DNA of 64,000 nucleotides from Akkermansia sp. (GTDB taxonomy: Bacteria > Verrucomicrobiota > Verrucomicrobiia > Verrucomicrobiales > Akkermansiaceae): assembly GCA_017521405.1 (NCBI GenBank), contig JAFXCP010000001.1, forward strand, positions 1-64,000. Reading direction: 5' to 3'. Position 1 is the first letter of the stretch. The number at the start of each line of letters is the position of its first letter. Shown piece after piece: positions 8,379 through 17,669 of this stretch. Under the pieces are notes generated by a model. That model saw only the letters and a list, made by a program, of their open reading frames with translations, was not told where the DNA came from and ran no database searches. The translations under genes were made by a program, and so were the position numbers.

Positions 8379-8737
8379 TGGAGGCGAGGGGAGTCGAACC
8401 CCTGTCCTGGACACTGTTGACGCAAGCATCTCCATGTTCAGACGCGGATTGCTGCATCTCGCCGATGGTCCGCTCCGCGTCAGCCTTCCATCATAGCCAG
8501 AAACCTGTGGATGTCATACCCGGTGCGGTTTCCCCGCCGAGTACCTGCCTACTGAGCTAGGAGCATCATCCCTAGTAGGCATCGGGAATCTGCTCTAGGC
8601 GCGTTAGTTACGCAGCCATGGCGTATTCGTTCTTAGAATAGGCACTTAATCTTTTGAGCGGCTTTTAAGGAGGCCAGCCGATCAACCTCCACATGCAGCC
8701 GGCGCCTCGAATGTTCAGTCGAAACCGGGACGCCCCC
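8379..8737 (-). ncRNA. ssrA: tmRNA (SsrA)
   Basis: Minus strand, about 359 nt. The 5' end reads GGGGGCGTCCCGGTTTCGAC and the 3' end reads GGTTCGACTCCCCTCGCC then TCCA, so the acceptor stem GGGGGCG/CGCCTCC closes with one G-T pair and CCA is encoded. An internal frame encodes a proteolysis tag ending NEYAMAA before TAA TAA-like stops (TCT AAG AAC GAA TAC GCC ATG GCT GCG TAA). It rescues stalled ribosomes. It is cotranscribed or shares a promoter with the tRNA-Arg just upstream. The accessory island begins directly at its 3' end. Confidence 0.93.
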
Positions 8738-8827
8738 ATGTTTGTTGAGTGTGTTTTCCTCTGTGGGGTGAGAGGACAAAAAAGCCGGTTTCGTTGAACC
8801 GAACCGGCAATTTGTTTCTCGGAGGAG

Positions 8828-8901
8828 CACGCCCGTGGGGATTCGAACCTCAAACCTTCTGATCCGTAGTCAGATGCTCTATCCAATTGAGCTACGGGCG
8901 C
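8828..8901 (-). tRNA. tRNA-Arg (ACG)
   Basis: A 74-nt cloverleaf on the minus strand. The acceptor is GCGCCCG/CGGGCGT (G1-U72), with D-arm GCTCAATTGGATAGAGC, anticodon loop CTACGGA with anticodon ACG, and T-arm GAGGTTCGAATCCCC. CCA is not encoded (the discriminator G is followed by CTC). The ACG anticodon is normally edited to ICG by TadA to read CGU, CGC and CGA. Confidence 0.93.
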
Positions 8902-8940
8902 ATAACCTTTTCAGGTGCCGCGGTGTGTTGCGGTGGGCGA

Positions 8941-8969
8941 AGTATATCATCTATGCAGGCGTGCGTCAA
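8941..8969 (-). promoter_or_regulatory. Sigma70-type promoter for tRNA-Arg and ssrA
   Basis: On the minus strand TTGACG is followed by 17 bases and TATACT. The start point would be near 8934, about 33 bases before the tRNA. No other good promoter lies between tRNA-Arg and ssrA, so one transcript may carry both. Confidence 0.75.
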
Positions 8970-9026
8970 GCGAATTTGTGCATTTTTTTTAGATTTTTTT
9001 CTTTTTTATCTGCAAGTGGTTGATTT

Positions 9027-10226
9027 TCAGCCCAAGCGGTTGGAGAAGTCGGTGTAGGAGAAGGTGCGGATTCGGCGGAGAGAGCCATCCGGCAGGAGGA
9101 GGGTGATATCCGGGTGGGGTACACCATTAAAATGGGTGGTTTTCACCATGGTATAGTGGCTCATGTCATCCAGCAGCAGCTCATCGCCCACTTGCAGGGG
9201 GGTATCAAAGGAAAAATCGCCCAGTACATCGCCGGCCAAGCAGGTTGGGGCACCAAGGCGGTAGGTGTAGGCTTTTTCACCGGCTTTGCCGGCAGGGTGG
9301 TAATGTTCCCCGGGGAGGCGTACGGCCGGGGAGGCGGATTCTTCGCATGGTGTGGAGCGTATGGCGAATATGTCCGGGCGGTAAGGCATTTCCAGCACAT
9401 CGGGCATGTGGGCACTGGCGCTCACATCGAGGATGGCGTGGTGGTAGCCGAGAGATTCAAAGACATCCAGAACGCGGGTGCGGAGTACTCCTGTGTGGAT
9501 GGCCCAGGCTTCCCCCGGTTCCAGAAAGACTTGTACGTGGTATAACTCGCGTATTTCCCGCAGGAGGGCAATGAGGGCTGCGCGGTCATAATTCGGTTTG
9601 GTAATCCAGTGCCCGCCGCCGAGGTTGAGGTAGCGGATGTGCGGGGTGGACAGTAGGCTGCCGAATTGTTTTTCGAAGGCTCGGAAGGTATCGATGAGTT
9701 CTTGGGCTCCTTGTTCGCAAAGGGTATGGAAGTGCAGGCCGGAGATGCCGCTCAAATCGGCACCTTCCAGTTGCTCTGCGGGGATGCCGAGGCGGGAGCC
9801 GGGGATGCAGGGGTCATACAGCGGGGTATGGCCTGTGGAGAAGCAGGGGTTGATGCGTAGGCCCAGTTGTAATTCCCCACTTTGTACGCGGGGGTGTGCC
9901 ATGCAGGTACTGCGCCAGCGTTGCCACTGGGGGAGGCTGTTGAAATCGATATGGTGGGCGAATTCCAGCAGTTCTGCCAGTTCTGCTTCCCGGTAGGCGG
10001 GGGAGTAGACGGCAATATGCCCGCCCATGTGTTGTGCGGCTAGGCGCGCTTCGTACAGGCCGGAGGCGCAGCATCCTGCGGCGTAGGGGCGCAGTGCCGG
10101 GAAGGTGGCGGTGCAGGCAAAGGCTTTGAGTGCCAGTAGTACGGAGGCACCGGAGCGCTCGCTCACATCGTGCAGAATGCGGGCGTTGCGTTCGAGTGCG
10201 GCTTGGGAGATAAGGAATTGGCCCAC
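9027..10226 (-). CDS. nspC: Carboxynorspermidine decarboxylase
   Basis: A 399-residue PLP enzyme of the alanine-racemase-like fold type III, which decarboxylates carboxynorspermidine or carboxyspermidine in the alternative polyamine route. Near the N-terminus LLALKAFA holds the PLP lysine, CCASGLYEARLA follows, then the substrate region LRINPCFSTGHTPLYDP and SRLGIP. LNLGGGHWITKPNYD and LEPGEAW are the PLP-phosphate and C-terminal motifs. Length is typical (about 380-400). It lies 15 bases after the TPR lipoprotein gene and is probably read from that gene's promoter. Its usual partner, carboxynorspermidine dehydrogenase, is not in the window. Confidence 0.88.
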   Translation of the reverse strand: MGQFLISQAALERNARILHDVSERSGASVLLALKAFACTATFPALRPYAAGCCASGLYEARLAAQHMGGHIAVYSPAYREAELAELLEFAHHIDFNSLPQWQRWRSTCMAHPRVQSGELQLGLRINPCFSTGHTPLYDPCIPGSRLGIPAEQLEGADLSGISGLHFHTLCEQGAQELIDTFRAFEKQFGSLLSTPHIRYLNLGGGHWITKPNYDRAALIALLREIRELYHVQVFLEPGEAWAIHTGVLRTRVLDVFESLGYHHAILDVSASAHMPDVLEMPYRPDIFAIRSTPCEESASPAVRLPGEHYHPAGKAGEKAYTYRLGAPTCLAGDVLGDFSFDTPLQVGDELLLDDMSHYTMVKTTHFNGVPHPDITLLLPDGSLRRIRTFSYTDFSNRLG

Positions 10227-10241
10227 GTGCGGGTAGAGCTA

Positions 10242-11456
10242 TCAGCGGCGGCGGCGCCGGCGGTTATTTTTCTTTTCTGCTTGAGCGGCAGCTTGTGCGG
10301 CTTTCTGCTCTTCTTCGGCTTTGCGGGCGGCTTCCTCGGCGGCGGCTTTTTCAGCAGCTTCCTGCTCGGCTTTGGCTTTGGCGGCTTCTTCTTCGGCTGC
10401 TTTTTCGGCGGCGTCCTTTTCGGCGGCTTGCAGTTTGCTGCCGAGGGCTTGAATGGCCGGGGCAAGGGATTCAAAGCAGCGTTTGGTTTCTGCTTTTACC
10501 TCGAGTTTCGGGCTGTTGGCGTTGAGACCTTGGCAAATGCGGGCTGCCATTACCCACGAGGCAAAGGCTTCCTTTTCGCGGCCGAGTCTGTTATCCAGAT
10601 TGCCGATGGAGGTGAGCAGTTTGACGTAGGAGATGGACATGCCGGAGGAGAGTTTTTTGAGCTGTTGTACCACCTTTTGGCCTTTGGCGTATGTTTCGCG
10701 GGCTTCTTCGGGGTCGTCCACAGCAAGCTGGCAATCACCCAGGCAGCGGTAGGCATCCAGCAGGTCGGTGGCGGCTTTGGAAATATCTGGGGGTACGTCC
10801 CCTTCCGGGAGTTCTTCGCCTTCTGCAGGTGCCACGGCATCGTATTGGGCTTTATCCAGTTCCAGAGCCTTTTCGTACAGGGGGAGAGCCTCCGTTGTTT
10901 TGCCCTGAGCCAGCATGCAGGAGGCCAGACCGTTATAGCCGGCGCTCAGGAGGCGCTGTCCCTCTGCCTGTTTGGCGAGTTCTTCCGGGAGGGATTCAGC
11001 CTCTTTCATGGCTTGCTTATAGGCTTCCTCTGCTTTGCCGTAGGCGCCGAGGTCGCGCTTGGTGGAGGCGATGAGCAGGGCAAGGCGTGTGCGCTCATGG
11101 GCGGCATCGCTCTTCTTTTGCAGCTCTGCGTAGTAGATTTCCAGCATTTCCAGCATGTTCTTTACCTCGGAGTTGAGTTCCGGGAAGAACTCCGGGCTGG
11201 TAATCTTTTGCCCTAACACATAGACCGCCTGATTGAACAGGGCGGTGCGGGCTCGTTCCAGCAGTTCAGCATCCGTGGGCGGCGGCGGTGTGGGCGGTGT
11301 GGCCGGTTCTTGCGGTGCCGATTCCGTGGCAGGTGGCTCTGCGGCGGGCGGGGTTTCTTCCTGTTCTTCGCAGGAACTCAGAATGAGGGCAGCCATGATG
11401 CTTGCGGCTGCGCCGTACCATGTTTTACTCAGGAGAAGATGGGGAAAATTTTTCAT
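10242..11456 (-). CDS. TPR-type lipoprotein with basic tail
   Basis: A 404-residue protein. Residues 1-30 are a lipoprotein signal with lipobox LILSSC. A Pro/Glu-rich linker follows, then helical repeats of tetratricopeptide type (for example LGAYGKAEEAYKQAMKEAE and GKTTEALPLYEKALELD). The last 100 residues are an Ala/Glu/Lys-rich helix ending in six Arg. It probably sits on the periplasmic face of a membrane as a scaffold; no enzymatic motif is seen. It heads a two-gene unit with nspC, although a functional link is not obvious. The start is fixed by a -10 hexamer only 9 bases upstream, implying a near-leaderless transcript. Confidence 0.7.
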   Translation of the reverse strand: MKNFPHLLLSKTWYGAAASIMAALILSSCEEQEETPPAAEPPATESAPQEPATPPTPPPPTDAELLERARTALFNQAVYVLGQKITSPEFFPELNSEVKNMLEMLEIYYAELQKKSDAAHERTRLALLIASTKRDLGAYGKAEEAYKQAMKEAESLPEELAKQAEGQRLLSAGYNGLASCMLAQGKTTEALPLYEKALELDKAQYDAVAPAEGEELPEGDVPPDISKAATDLLDAYRCLGDCQLAVDDPEEARETYAKGQKVVQQLKKLSSGMSISYVKLLTSIGNLDNRLGREKEAFASWVMAARICQGLNANSPKLEVKAETKRCFESLAPAIQALGSKLQAAEKDAAEKAAEEEAAKAKAEQEAAEKAAAEEAARKAEEEQKAAQAAAQAEKKNNRRRRRR

Positions 11457-11465
11457 ACTTTCCCT

Positions 11466-11494
11466 ATTCTGGGGTCAGTGTGTCGCGGCGTCAA
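11466..11494 (-). promoter_or_regulatory. Promoter of TPR lipoprotein-nspC unit
   Basis: On the minus strand TTGACG, 17 bases, CAGAAT. The start codon begins 9 bases beyond the -10, so the leader would be about 2-3 nt. Confidence 0.65.
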
Positions 11495-11586
11495 GCTCAT
11501 TCTTACCGCAGAGGGGCTTTCATGCCAAAAAAAATGAGTATGGAGAATCATTTTACATCTTTTTTTCTGTTTGAGTGAAATTTTGC

Positions 11587-11616
11587 TTGTCTTTCCCCTT
11601 GCATATTGGCTAGAAT
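11587..11616 (+). promoter_or_regulatory. Promoter of the acidic-tail lipoprotein gene
   Basis: TTGTCT, 18 bases, TAGAAT, giving a predicted start point near 11623 and a leader of roughly 12 nt before the ATG at 11635. Confidence 0.5.
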
Positions 11617-11634
11617 GAGGAGCAATTAAACGAC

Positions 11635-12501
11635 ATGAAACACTTTCTCCACTTTAAGCACATCGCTCTGACTTGCGGGCTTGCCGCTGCCGCTGCCCTC
11701 GTCAGCTCCTGCACTGAATTCTCCGCCCCCACCACTCGCGCGGAGCAGCTTGTTACCGGCGCTAATGCCACCGTGTTCAGTTACAACGACACGGCTTCCC
11801 CCAAGAATCGCCTTTGCACGGAAGCCGGTCCCATGCCGGCTCAGGTAACCCGCGCATTGAACCAGTGGCTGCGTAACTCTACCATTAAGAGCTTCTCTTA
11901 TGCATATCCCCAGTATTACATTGCCATGACCACCCCCACCGGCAGCCAGCGTGTATGGGCGCTCTGCTCCGATGGCCAGGGTAATTTGGTGGGTGTGCTC
12001 ATCCCCCGCGATGGTGTGGCTGCTTGGGATCTTCCCTATGTGGGCAGCTACAAAATGTATGTGTGCGAGACGAAGGATCGTACGGCACTGAGTGATTCTA
12101 TTATGGAAGCGCTGGCGGATGCCGGTTACGATACATATCGCATTGATACGCGTAAAGCTTCCGGCCTTACCCAGAAGGAACATCTTATTTCCAAGCCCCT
12201 CACTGCTGCGGAGAAGGCTCGCATTGCTGAGCTGAAGCGCATGGAGGAGGAGGCTCGCAAGGCTGCTGCCGAGAAACTGGCTGCGGAGAAATCTGCTGCT
12301 GCAGAGGCTGCTGCCGGTGTGGAAAGCACGGGGGATGCGTCTGCCGATGAGGAAGGCTCCGATGAGGAAAGCACCGATGAGGAAAGCACCGATGAGGAAG
12401 TGACCGAGGAAGAGGGCTCCGATGAGGAGGCTACTGAGGAGGAACCCACCGAGGAAGAAGGTGGCGAGGACGAGGAGATTTCCGAGGAGGATAGCTTCTA
12501 A
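11635..12501 (+). CDS. Lipoprotein with acidic C-terminal tail, unknown function
   Basis: A 288-residue protein. It starts with a lipoprotein signal with lipobox AALVSSC near residue 25. Residues 40-190 form a compact domain that I do not recognise. From about residue 200 an Ala/Lys/Glu-rich helix leads into roughly 55 residues made almost only of Asp, Glu, Ser and Thr in degenerate repeats (DEESTDEESTDEE and similar). Such tails bind cations or keep proteins extended in the periplasm. It is a single gene with its own promoter and a strong terminator. Confidence 0.65.
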   Translation: MKHFLHFKHIALTCGLAAAAALVSSCTEFSAPTTRAEQLVTGANATVFSYNDTASPKNRLCTEAGPMPAQVTRALNQWLRNSTIKSFSYAYPQYYIAMTTPTGSQRVWALCSDGQGNLVGVLIPRDGVAAWDLPYVGSYKMYVCETKDRTALSDSIMEALADAGYDTYRIDTRKASGLTQKEHLISKPLTAAEKARIAELKRMEEEARKAAAEKLAAEKSAAAEAAAGVESTGDASADEEGSDEESTDEESTDEEVTEEEGSDEEATEEEPTEEEGGEDEEISEEDSF

Positions 12502-12528
12502 TACCCTTAGACCCCAGATTCTATACAA

Positions 12529-12563
12529 GAACCGCCGGAGTGGGAATGCTCCGGCGGTTCTCG
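12529..12563 (+). terminator. Terminator after acidic-tail lipoprotein gene
   Basis: A perfect 13-bp stem (AGAACCGCCGGAG / CTCCGGCGGTTCT) with an 8-base loop; the T-tract is weak (CGCTTTC). Confidence 0.6.
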
Positions 12564-12590
12564 CTTTCATGGGGAGAGAGCATTTCTCTC

Positions 12591-12619
12591 TTGCTATGAA
12601 TTGTGTTTTGTGGTAGAAA
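12591..12619 (+). promoter_or_regulatory. Promoter of first sialidase gene
   Basis: TTGCTA, 17 bases, TAGAAA. The -10 ends 7 bases before the ATG at 12627, which argues against the alternative upstream ATG at 12603 and for a near-leaderless mRNA. Confidence 0.55.
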
Positions 12620-12626
12620 GCAGAAT

Positions 12627-14729
12627 ATGCTTCGTCCATTCCTGTTTACGATGATGGCCTGCACGGCGACTTGGGCCTTGGAGGGCTTCGAAAGTGCGGC
12701 AGAGGGTGCCCTTTCCAACGAGGGGGTGCAGTATGGTACGCTGAAGGCAGATGCCGGGCATGCTGAGGTGATTGCCAAACATGCTCGCCAAGGAAAGAAG
12801 TGCCTGCGTATTGCCGGCGGTTCGGAACGGCAGGTTACACTGAATCTTTCTTCCAAGGTGGAGAAATCCGCTAAGGCGGATTTTTGGCTGGGGCGCTGGT
12901 CTCGCGAGGGGGACTTTAAGCTCACGGTGTCTGCCATTATTTCCGGCGAGGTTAAGCCTCTTACCAGTGTAACGGAGCTGAACCATGGCGGCTACCAAAA
13001 GAAGGTGAGCGTGGAGTTACCGGGCGGGACTACCGGGCTGCTCATCAGCTGCACATCCCCGGAAAAGGGCGGTGCCCTGATAGATGATATCGGCGTGTAT
13101 ACCGGTAAGATGAAGGTGGAGAGCATTTCCATGGTGAATCCCGGTGTCTATCCCATTATGAAGCGTGCCAGCTTTAATCCCGCAGTGGGGATTCAGCTGG
13201 TGGTGGAGGGGGCCAGCTCTCCGCAAAAAATTCGCCGTGTGCGTTTTAAGGTGGATTCCCCCCGCAGCGTGGAGAAAGTAACCCTCCGTACGGGGGATGC
13301 TCAGGGGATGAACTTTGCCGGTAGCGAGATTTTCGGTACAGGGGAGCCGGATAAGAAAGGCTTTGTGAGCATTCCCTGCAAGCAGGACCTCCCCAGCGGG
13401 GAAACCATGTTGTGGTTGGATGTAACGCCTTCAGCAGAAGCCCTTGTGGGCTCCACGCTCACCATTAGCGATGTGAGCGTAGCTATCGGCAAGAAGAGTA
13501 GAGAGCTTGCAGGGGAACCTGTTACTCAGCGCATCGGTTACATGCTGGGTTTCCCCGGGGAAAATGTGAAACAAAAAGCCGACGGGCAGGAGCGCCCCTG
13601 TGTGGCCTTCCGTATTCCCGGCCTCATCCAAACGCAGAAGGGTACACTCATCGGTTGTTTCGATGCTCGCTACACGCACGAAGGAGACCTCTGCGCGGAT
13701 ATTGATGTGGCCGTGGTGCGCTCCACCGATGGTGGTCAAACCTGGACCAAGCCGGAGGTGGCACTGGATGCCGGTCCCGGCCATGCCAACGGCTGTGGCG
13801 ACCCCTGCATCCTCCAAGATAAAAAAGGCCGCATTTGGATGCAGGCACTCGCCACGCACTTTGGCCGCGGGCGTGCCATCAATGCCTCCCGCACCGGTAC
13901 TTCCAAGGAGGATACCGGGCAGTGGGAAATGGTGTGCAGCACGGATGAGGGTAAAACCTGGAGCGATATTATTAACGTGACGGAACAGGTGAAGAAGAAT
14001 GAGTGGAATCTCATCCTTGCCGGCCCGGGAAATGGCATTACCCTTAAGGATGGTACCATTGTATTCCCTGCCCAGATATGGCAGCACAATGCCACCCCGA
14101 ATTGCCGCAGTACCATTTGCTACTCCAAGGATGGCGGCAAAAATTGGAAGTTCGGCACGGGGGTGCCGCACAAAACTTCCGAGTGCCAAGTGGTGGAGCT
14201 GAAGGATGGTTCCATTATGATTAACTGCCGCAACGAGGCTTACGGCGGTCGCCGCATTGTCTACGTGACCAAGGATTTGGGCGAAACATGGGAGGCTCAC
14301 GAGACGAATTCCAAGGCTCTCAGTGAGCCTACCTGCCAAGCCTCCATCGTCTCCGTTAAGACGAAGAAGTACGGACCGCTGCTGCTCTTCTCGAATCCCA
14401 AGATAAACGGCCGCAGTAACATGACAATCCGCACTTCTCGCGATGATGGCAAGACATGGAACGAAGGTTACCTGTACGATGTGCGCCGCTGCATGGGCTA
14501 TTCCTGTATTGCTATGACGGATGATGACCACGTGGGTATCATCTACGAGACCTGCCACACGAATGGCCTTACCGGTAACCGTGGCATTGGCTTCCTCCGC
14601 ATCCCGCTCGAAACTGTGGTGACCGGCCGCGAGGTGGCAGCCGAATCTGCCCAGTTAGGCGAGGGCAAAAAGAAGGGTAAAAAAGGTAAAAAGGGAAAGA
14701 AGGGCAAGAAAAAGTCCGCCGAGGCTTAA
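12627..14729 (+). CDS. Secreted exo-sialidase with N-terminal accessory domain
   Basis: A 700-residue protein. A signal peptide (MLRPFLFTMMACTATWA) is followed by about 300 residues of beta-rich accessory sequence. The sialidase six-blade propeller starts with FRIPGLIQ near residue 328, the Arg-Ile-Pro motif whose Arg binds the sialate carboxylate. GCFDAR follows, then Asp-boxes at about residues 367 (TDGGQTW), 439 (TDEGKTW), 500 (KDGGKNW) and 604 (RDDGKTW). IIYETCH supplies the late catalytic region. It cleaves terminal sialic acid from mucin-type glycans. The C-terminus ends in a Lys/Gly tract of about 20 residues (GKKGKKGKK repeats), unusual for the family. It is a single gene between its own promoter and terminator. 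Confidence 0.88.
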   Translation: MLRPFLFTMMACTATWALEGFESAAEGALSNEGVQYGTLKADAGHAEVIAKHARQGKKCLRIAGGSERQVTLNLSSKVEKSAKADFWLGRWSREGDFKLTVSAIISGEVKPLTSVTELNHGGYQKKVSVELPGGTTGLLISCTSPEKGGALIDDIGVYTGKMKVESISMVNPGVYPIMKRASFNPAVGIQLVVEGASSPQKIRRVRFKVDSPRSVEKVTLRTGDAQGMNFAGSEIFGTGEPDKKGFVSIPCKQDLPSGETMLWLDVTPSAEALVGSTLTISDVSVAIGKKSRELAGEPVTQRIGYMLGFPGENVKQKADGQERPCVAFRIPGLIQTQKGTLIGCFDARYTHEGDLCADIDVAVVRSTDGGQTWTKPEVALDAGPGHANGCGDPCILQDKKGRIWMQALATHFGRGRAINASRTGTSKEDTGQWEMVCSTDEGKTWSDIINVTEQVKKNEWNLILAGPGNGITLKDGTIVFPAQIWQHNATPNCRSTICYSKDGGKNWKFGTGVPHKTSECQVVELKDGSIMINCRNEAYGGRRIVYVTKDLGETWEAHETNSKALSEPTCQASIVSVKTKKYGPLLLFSNPKINGRSNMTIRTSRDDGKTWNEGYLYDVRRCMGYSCIAMTDDDHVGIIYETCHTNGLTGNRGIGFLRIPLETVVTGREVAAESAQLGEGKKKGKKGKKGKKGKKKSAEA

Positions 14730-14751
14730 TGGGCCTTCCATCGAATTCTTT

Positions 14752-14791
14752 CGCCCTCCCGGTCGTTCATCGCCGGGAGGGTGCTTTTTTC
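14752..14791 (+). terminator. Terminator after first sialidase gene
   Basis: GCCCTCCCGG pairs with CCGGGAGGGTGC region across a loop of about 8 bases, followed by CTTTTTTC. Confidence 0.75.
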
Positions 14792-14888
14792 TTGCGCCCT
14801 GCGGGTACCGGCATGGGAATATGGCATTGACATGCGGGCGGTGGAGGCGTACAATCCCACGGGGCAGTTGTTACCCGCCCGCCATTCT

Positions 14889-16088
14889 ATGTACAACGAA
14901 GAGTTCAAAACCCGTCTGGTAAACGATCTGGAAGCCCTTAAGGCGGCCGGTCTGTTCAAGCAGGAACGCTACATTGCCACCCCCCAGTATTCTGAGGTAG
15001 GGCTGCGCGATGGCAGCAAGGTTATCAATATGTGCGCCAATAACTACCTTGGTCTTGCAAATAGCCCCGTGCTGGAGCAAGCTGCCAAGGAAGCCATCGA
15101 CCGCTGGGGATATGGCATGGCTTCCGTGCGTTTCATTTGCGGCACGCAAACCCTGCACCAGCAGCTGGAGGAACGCCTCAGCGCCTTCCTCGGCACGGAG
15201 GATACGATTCTCTTCGGCTCCTGCTTCGATGCCAACGGCGGCTTGTTCGAGGGGCTCCTCACCAAGGAGGATGCCATCATTTCCGATTCTCTGAACCACG
15301 CATCCATTATCGATGGTGTGCGCCTTTGCAAGGCTGCCCGTTACCGCTATGCCAACAACGATATGGCCGATTTGGAAGCCAAACTTCAGGAGGCCAAGGC
15401 TGCCGGCGCTCGCACCATCCTGATTTCCACGGACGGCGTATTCTCCATGGATGGCATTGTGGCCAGCTTGGATAAGATTCACGAGCTGGCAGAAAAGTAC
15501 GGTGCCCTCGTCCACTTCGATGAATCCCATGCTACGGGTGTACTCGGCAAGCGCGGTCGTGGTACGCACGAGCATTGCGGCCTCTTCGGCAAGATCGACA
15601 TCACCACCGGCACCTTTGGCAAGGCCTTGGGTGGTGCATCCGGCGGTTATGTTTCCGCCCGCAAGGAGATTGTGGACATGCTGCGCCAGAAGGCTCGCCC
15701 CTACCTCTTCTCCAATAGTGTGATGCCCGCCATTGCCGCAACCACCATTAAGGTGCTGGATATTTTGGAGGAAAGCACGGAACTTGTGGAGCGCGTGCAG
15801 AGCAATGCAGCATACTTCCGCAAGGGTATGGAACAGTATGGTTTCACCCTCGCCGGTGCCGGCCACGCCATCGTGCCCGTCATGATTGGGGATGCGGCCC
15901 TCTCCCAGAAGATGAGCAACCGCCTGCTGGAGCTGGGCGTGTACGCCATGGGCTTCTTCTACCCCGTGGTGCCTAAGGAACAGGCTCGTATCCGCACGCA
16001 AATTTCCGCTGCCCACACCACGGAGCAGCTCGACCGTGCCATCGAGGCCTTTGCCACTGCCGGCAAGGAACTGGGCATTATCTCCTAA
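14889..16088 (+). CDS. kbl: Glycine C-acetyltransferase (2-amino-3-ketobutyrate CoA ligase)
   Basis: A 399-residue PLP enzyme of the alpha-oxoamine synthase family. [11 protein letters not shown] near the N-terminus, [20 protein letters not shown], then [19 protein letters not shown] and [15 protein letters not shown], which holds the PLP lysine, are all present. It interconverts 2-amino-3-ketobutyrate plus CoA with glycine plus acetyl-CoA in threonine breakdown. I chose ATG 14889 because [15 protein letters not shown] aligns with the family start and the length equals the usual 398; the frame stays open upstream to 14781 but without family sequence. Threonine dehydrogenase is not adjacent. 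KBL and 8-amino-7-oxononanoate synthase are close relatives, but the [20 protein letters not shown] start fits Kbl. Confidence 0.88.
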   Translation: MYNEEFKTRLVNDLEALKAAGLFKQERYIATPQYSEVGLRDGSKVINMCANNYLGLANSPVLEQAAKEAIDRWGYGMASVRFICGTQTLHQQLEERLSAFLGTEDTILFGSCFDANGGLFEGLLTKEDAIISDSLNHASIIDGVRLCKAARYRYANNDMADLEAKLQEAKAAGARTILISTDGVFSMDGIVASLDKIHELAEKYGALVHFDESHATGVLGKRGRGTHEHCGLFGKIDITTGTFGKALGGASGGYVSARKEIVDMLRQKARPYLFSNSVMPAIAATTIKVLDILEESTELVERVQSNAAYFRKGMEQYGFTLAGAGHAIVPVMIGDAALSQKMSNRLLELGVYAMGFFYPVVPKEQARIRTQISAAHTTEQLDRAIEAFATAGKELGIIS

Positions 16089-16115
16089 GCCCCCAAACCC
16101 TTGTAACCGATTTTT

Positions 16116-16152
16116 CGGCGCACTCTGCATTCGCAGAGTGCGCCGTTTATTT
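16116..16152 (+). terminator. Terminator after kbl
   Basis: A perfect stem of 12-13 bp (CGGCGCACTCTGC / GCAGAGTGCGCCG) with loop ATTC, followed by TTTATTT. Confidence 0.85.
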
Positions 16153-16207
16153 GGGGAGAAGCCGGAGGAGGGGATGGTTTTAGGGGGTGCAAAAAAAGGT
16201 AAATGGG

Positions 16208-16236
16208 TTGACTCTGCGGCACTTTCGCGCTACACT
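16208..16236 (+). promoter_or_regulatory. Promoter of ahcY-folC
   Basis: TTGACT, 17 bases, TACACT. The -10 ends 10 bases before the ATG at 16247, so the leader would be only about 3-4 nt. I see no SAH riboswitch in front of the gene. Confidence 0.75.
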
Positions 16237-16246
16237 TGCCGCAGAC

Positions 16247-17659
16247 ATGATAGCTAATACCGATTACCAAGTGGCAGATATGTCCCTAAAGGATTGGGGA
16301 CGTAAGGAAATTACCGTTTCTGAGTACGAGATGCCCGGGCTGATGGCATGCCGGGAGAAATATGGTCCGGCTCAACCCTTGGCCGGGGTGCGTATTACCG
16401 GTTCGTTGCACATGACGATTCAAACGGCTATCCTTATCGAGACCTTGGTAGCTCTTGGGGCGGAGGTACGCTGGGCCAGTTGCAATATCTTCTCCACGCA
16501 GGACCATGCTGCGGCAGCCGTGGCGGCAGCAGGAGTATCCGTCTTTGCATGGAAGGGCGAAACGCTGGAGGAGTATTGGGAATGCACGTGGAAGGCACTG
16601 AGCCACCGGGATGGGCTTGGCCCGCAGTTGATTGTGGACGATGGCGGAGATGCCACCCTGCTGCTGCACCGCGGATACGAGATGGAGGAAGGCAGCGACT
16701 GGGTGCATACGCCATCCGAAAGCGAGGAGGAGGGAGTTATTAAGGCGTTGCTGCGTCGCATCGGAGCGGAGCAGCCGGGGGTGTTCCACCGTTGGCTGCC
16801 GGAGCTGAAGGGCGTTTCCGAGGAGACGACGACCGGTGTACACCGCTTGTACCAAATGGAGCGCGAGGGACGCCTTCTTGTGCCCGCCATCAATGTGAAC
16901 GATTCGGTAACAAAGAGCAAGTTCGATAATTTGTACGGCTGCCGCGAGAGTTTGACGGATGGTATTAAACGTGCCACGGATGTGATGATTGCCGGTAAGG
17001 TGGCAGTTATCTGCGGCTATGGAGATGTGGGTAAAGGCTGCGCGCAGGCTTTGCGCGGGCTGGGTGCACAGGTGATAGTGACGGAGATTGACCCGATTTG
17101 CGCTTTGCAGGCGGCCATGGAAGGCTACCGCGTCCTTACAGTGGAGGATACTCTGGGAGTGGGGGATATTTATGTGACGACTACGGGTAATTGCGACATT
17201 ATTACGCTGGAACACATGCTGGAGATGAAGGACCAGGCGATTGTGTGCAATATCGGCCATTTTGACAATGAGATTCAGGTGGCACGTTTGCAGAGCTGCC
17301 CGGGCGTAGTTTGCACGAATATCAAACCGCAGGTGGATAAGTACACCCTGCCGGGGGGGAATAGCCTGTACCTGCTGGCAGAAGGTCGCTTAGTCAATCT
17401 GGGTTGTGCCACGGGGCATGCCTCCTTTGTGATGAGTAATAGCTTTACCAATCAAGTGCTGGCTCAGATGGCACTTTGGGAGGAACGCGCCACGGCCACA
17501 CCCTCCGTCAAGGTGCTGCCCAAGCGCTTGGATGAGGAAGTGGCCCGCCTGCATTTAGCTAAACTGGGTGCTCGGCTCACGACTCTTACCCGCAAGCAGG
17601 CCGATTATTTGGGCGTACCGGTGGAGGGCCCCTTTAAGAGCGATGCATACCGCTACTAA
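16247..17659 (+). CDS. ahcY: Adenosylhomocysteinase
   Basis: A 470-residue enzyme that splits S-adenosylhomocysteine into adenosine and homocysteine, clearing the inhibitor made by methyltransferases. Family motifs include [18 protein letters not shown] at the start, [31 protein letters not shown], then [16 protein letters not shown] with the NAD-anchoring lysine. [15 protein letters not shown] is the NAD-binding Rossmann loop and GHFDNEIQ follows. The C-terminus KSDAYRY is the usual subunit-crossing tail. Start ATG 16247 is supported by family alignment and by the promoter 10 bases upstream. It is followed 10 bases later by folC. metK, the other methyl-cycle enzyme here, is at 59547. Confidence 0.95.
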   Translation: MIANTDYQVADMSLKDWGRKEITVSEYEMPGLMACREKYGPAQPLAGVRITGSLHMTIQTAILIETLVALGAEVRWASCNIFSTQDHAAAAVAAAGVSVFAWKGETLEEYWECTWKALSHRDGLGPQLIVDDGGDATLLLHRGYEMEEGSDWVHTPSESEEEGVIKALLRRIGAEQPGVFHRWLPELKGVSEETTTGVHRLYQMEREGRLLVPAINVNDSVTKSKFDNLYGCRESLTDGIKRATDVMIAGKVAVICGYGDVGKGCAQALRGLGAQVIVTEIDPICALQAAMEGYRVLTVEDTLGVGDIYVTTTGNCDIITLEHMLEMKDQAIVCNIGHFDNEIQVARLQSCPGVVCTNIKPQVDKYTLPGGNSLYLLAEGRLVNLGCATGHASFVMSNSFTNQVLAQMALWEERATATPSVKVLPKRLDEEVARLHLAKLGARLTTLTRKQADYLGVPVEGPFKSDAYRY

Positions 17660-17669
17660 TTGCTAAGCC

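Noticed and set aside
10170-11216. A 348-codon Gly/Phe-rich plus-strand frame
   Set aside because: It is antisense to the TPR lipoprotein gene; the Gly/Phe richness simply reflects Ala/Lys/Glu-rich codons on the true strand.
14871-16130. A 419-codon open frame opposite kbl
   Set aside because: It is an antisense shadow with low-complexity composition; kbl has full family motifs in the other frame.
16100-16247. Region before ahcY, considered for a SAH riboswitch
   Set aside because: It contains the kbl terminator and a promoter only 10 bases before the ATG; there is no room for a leader RNA and no riboswitch core is visible.
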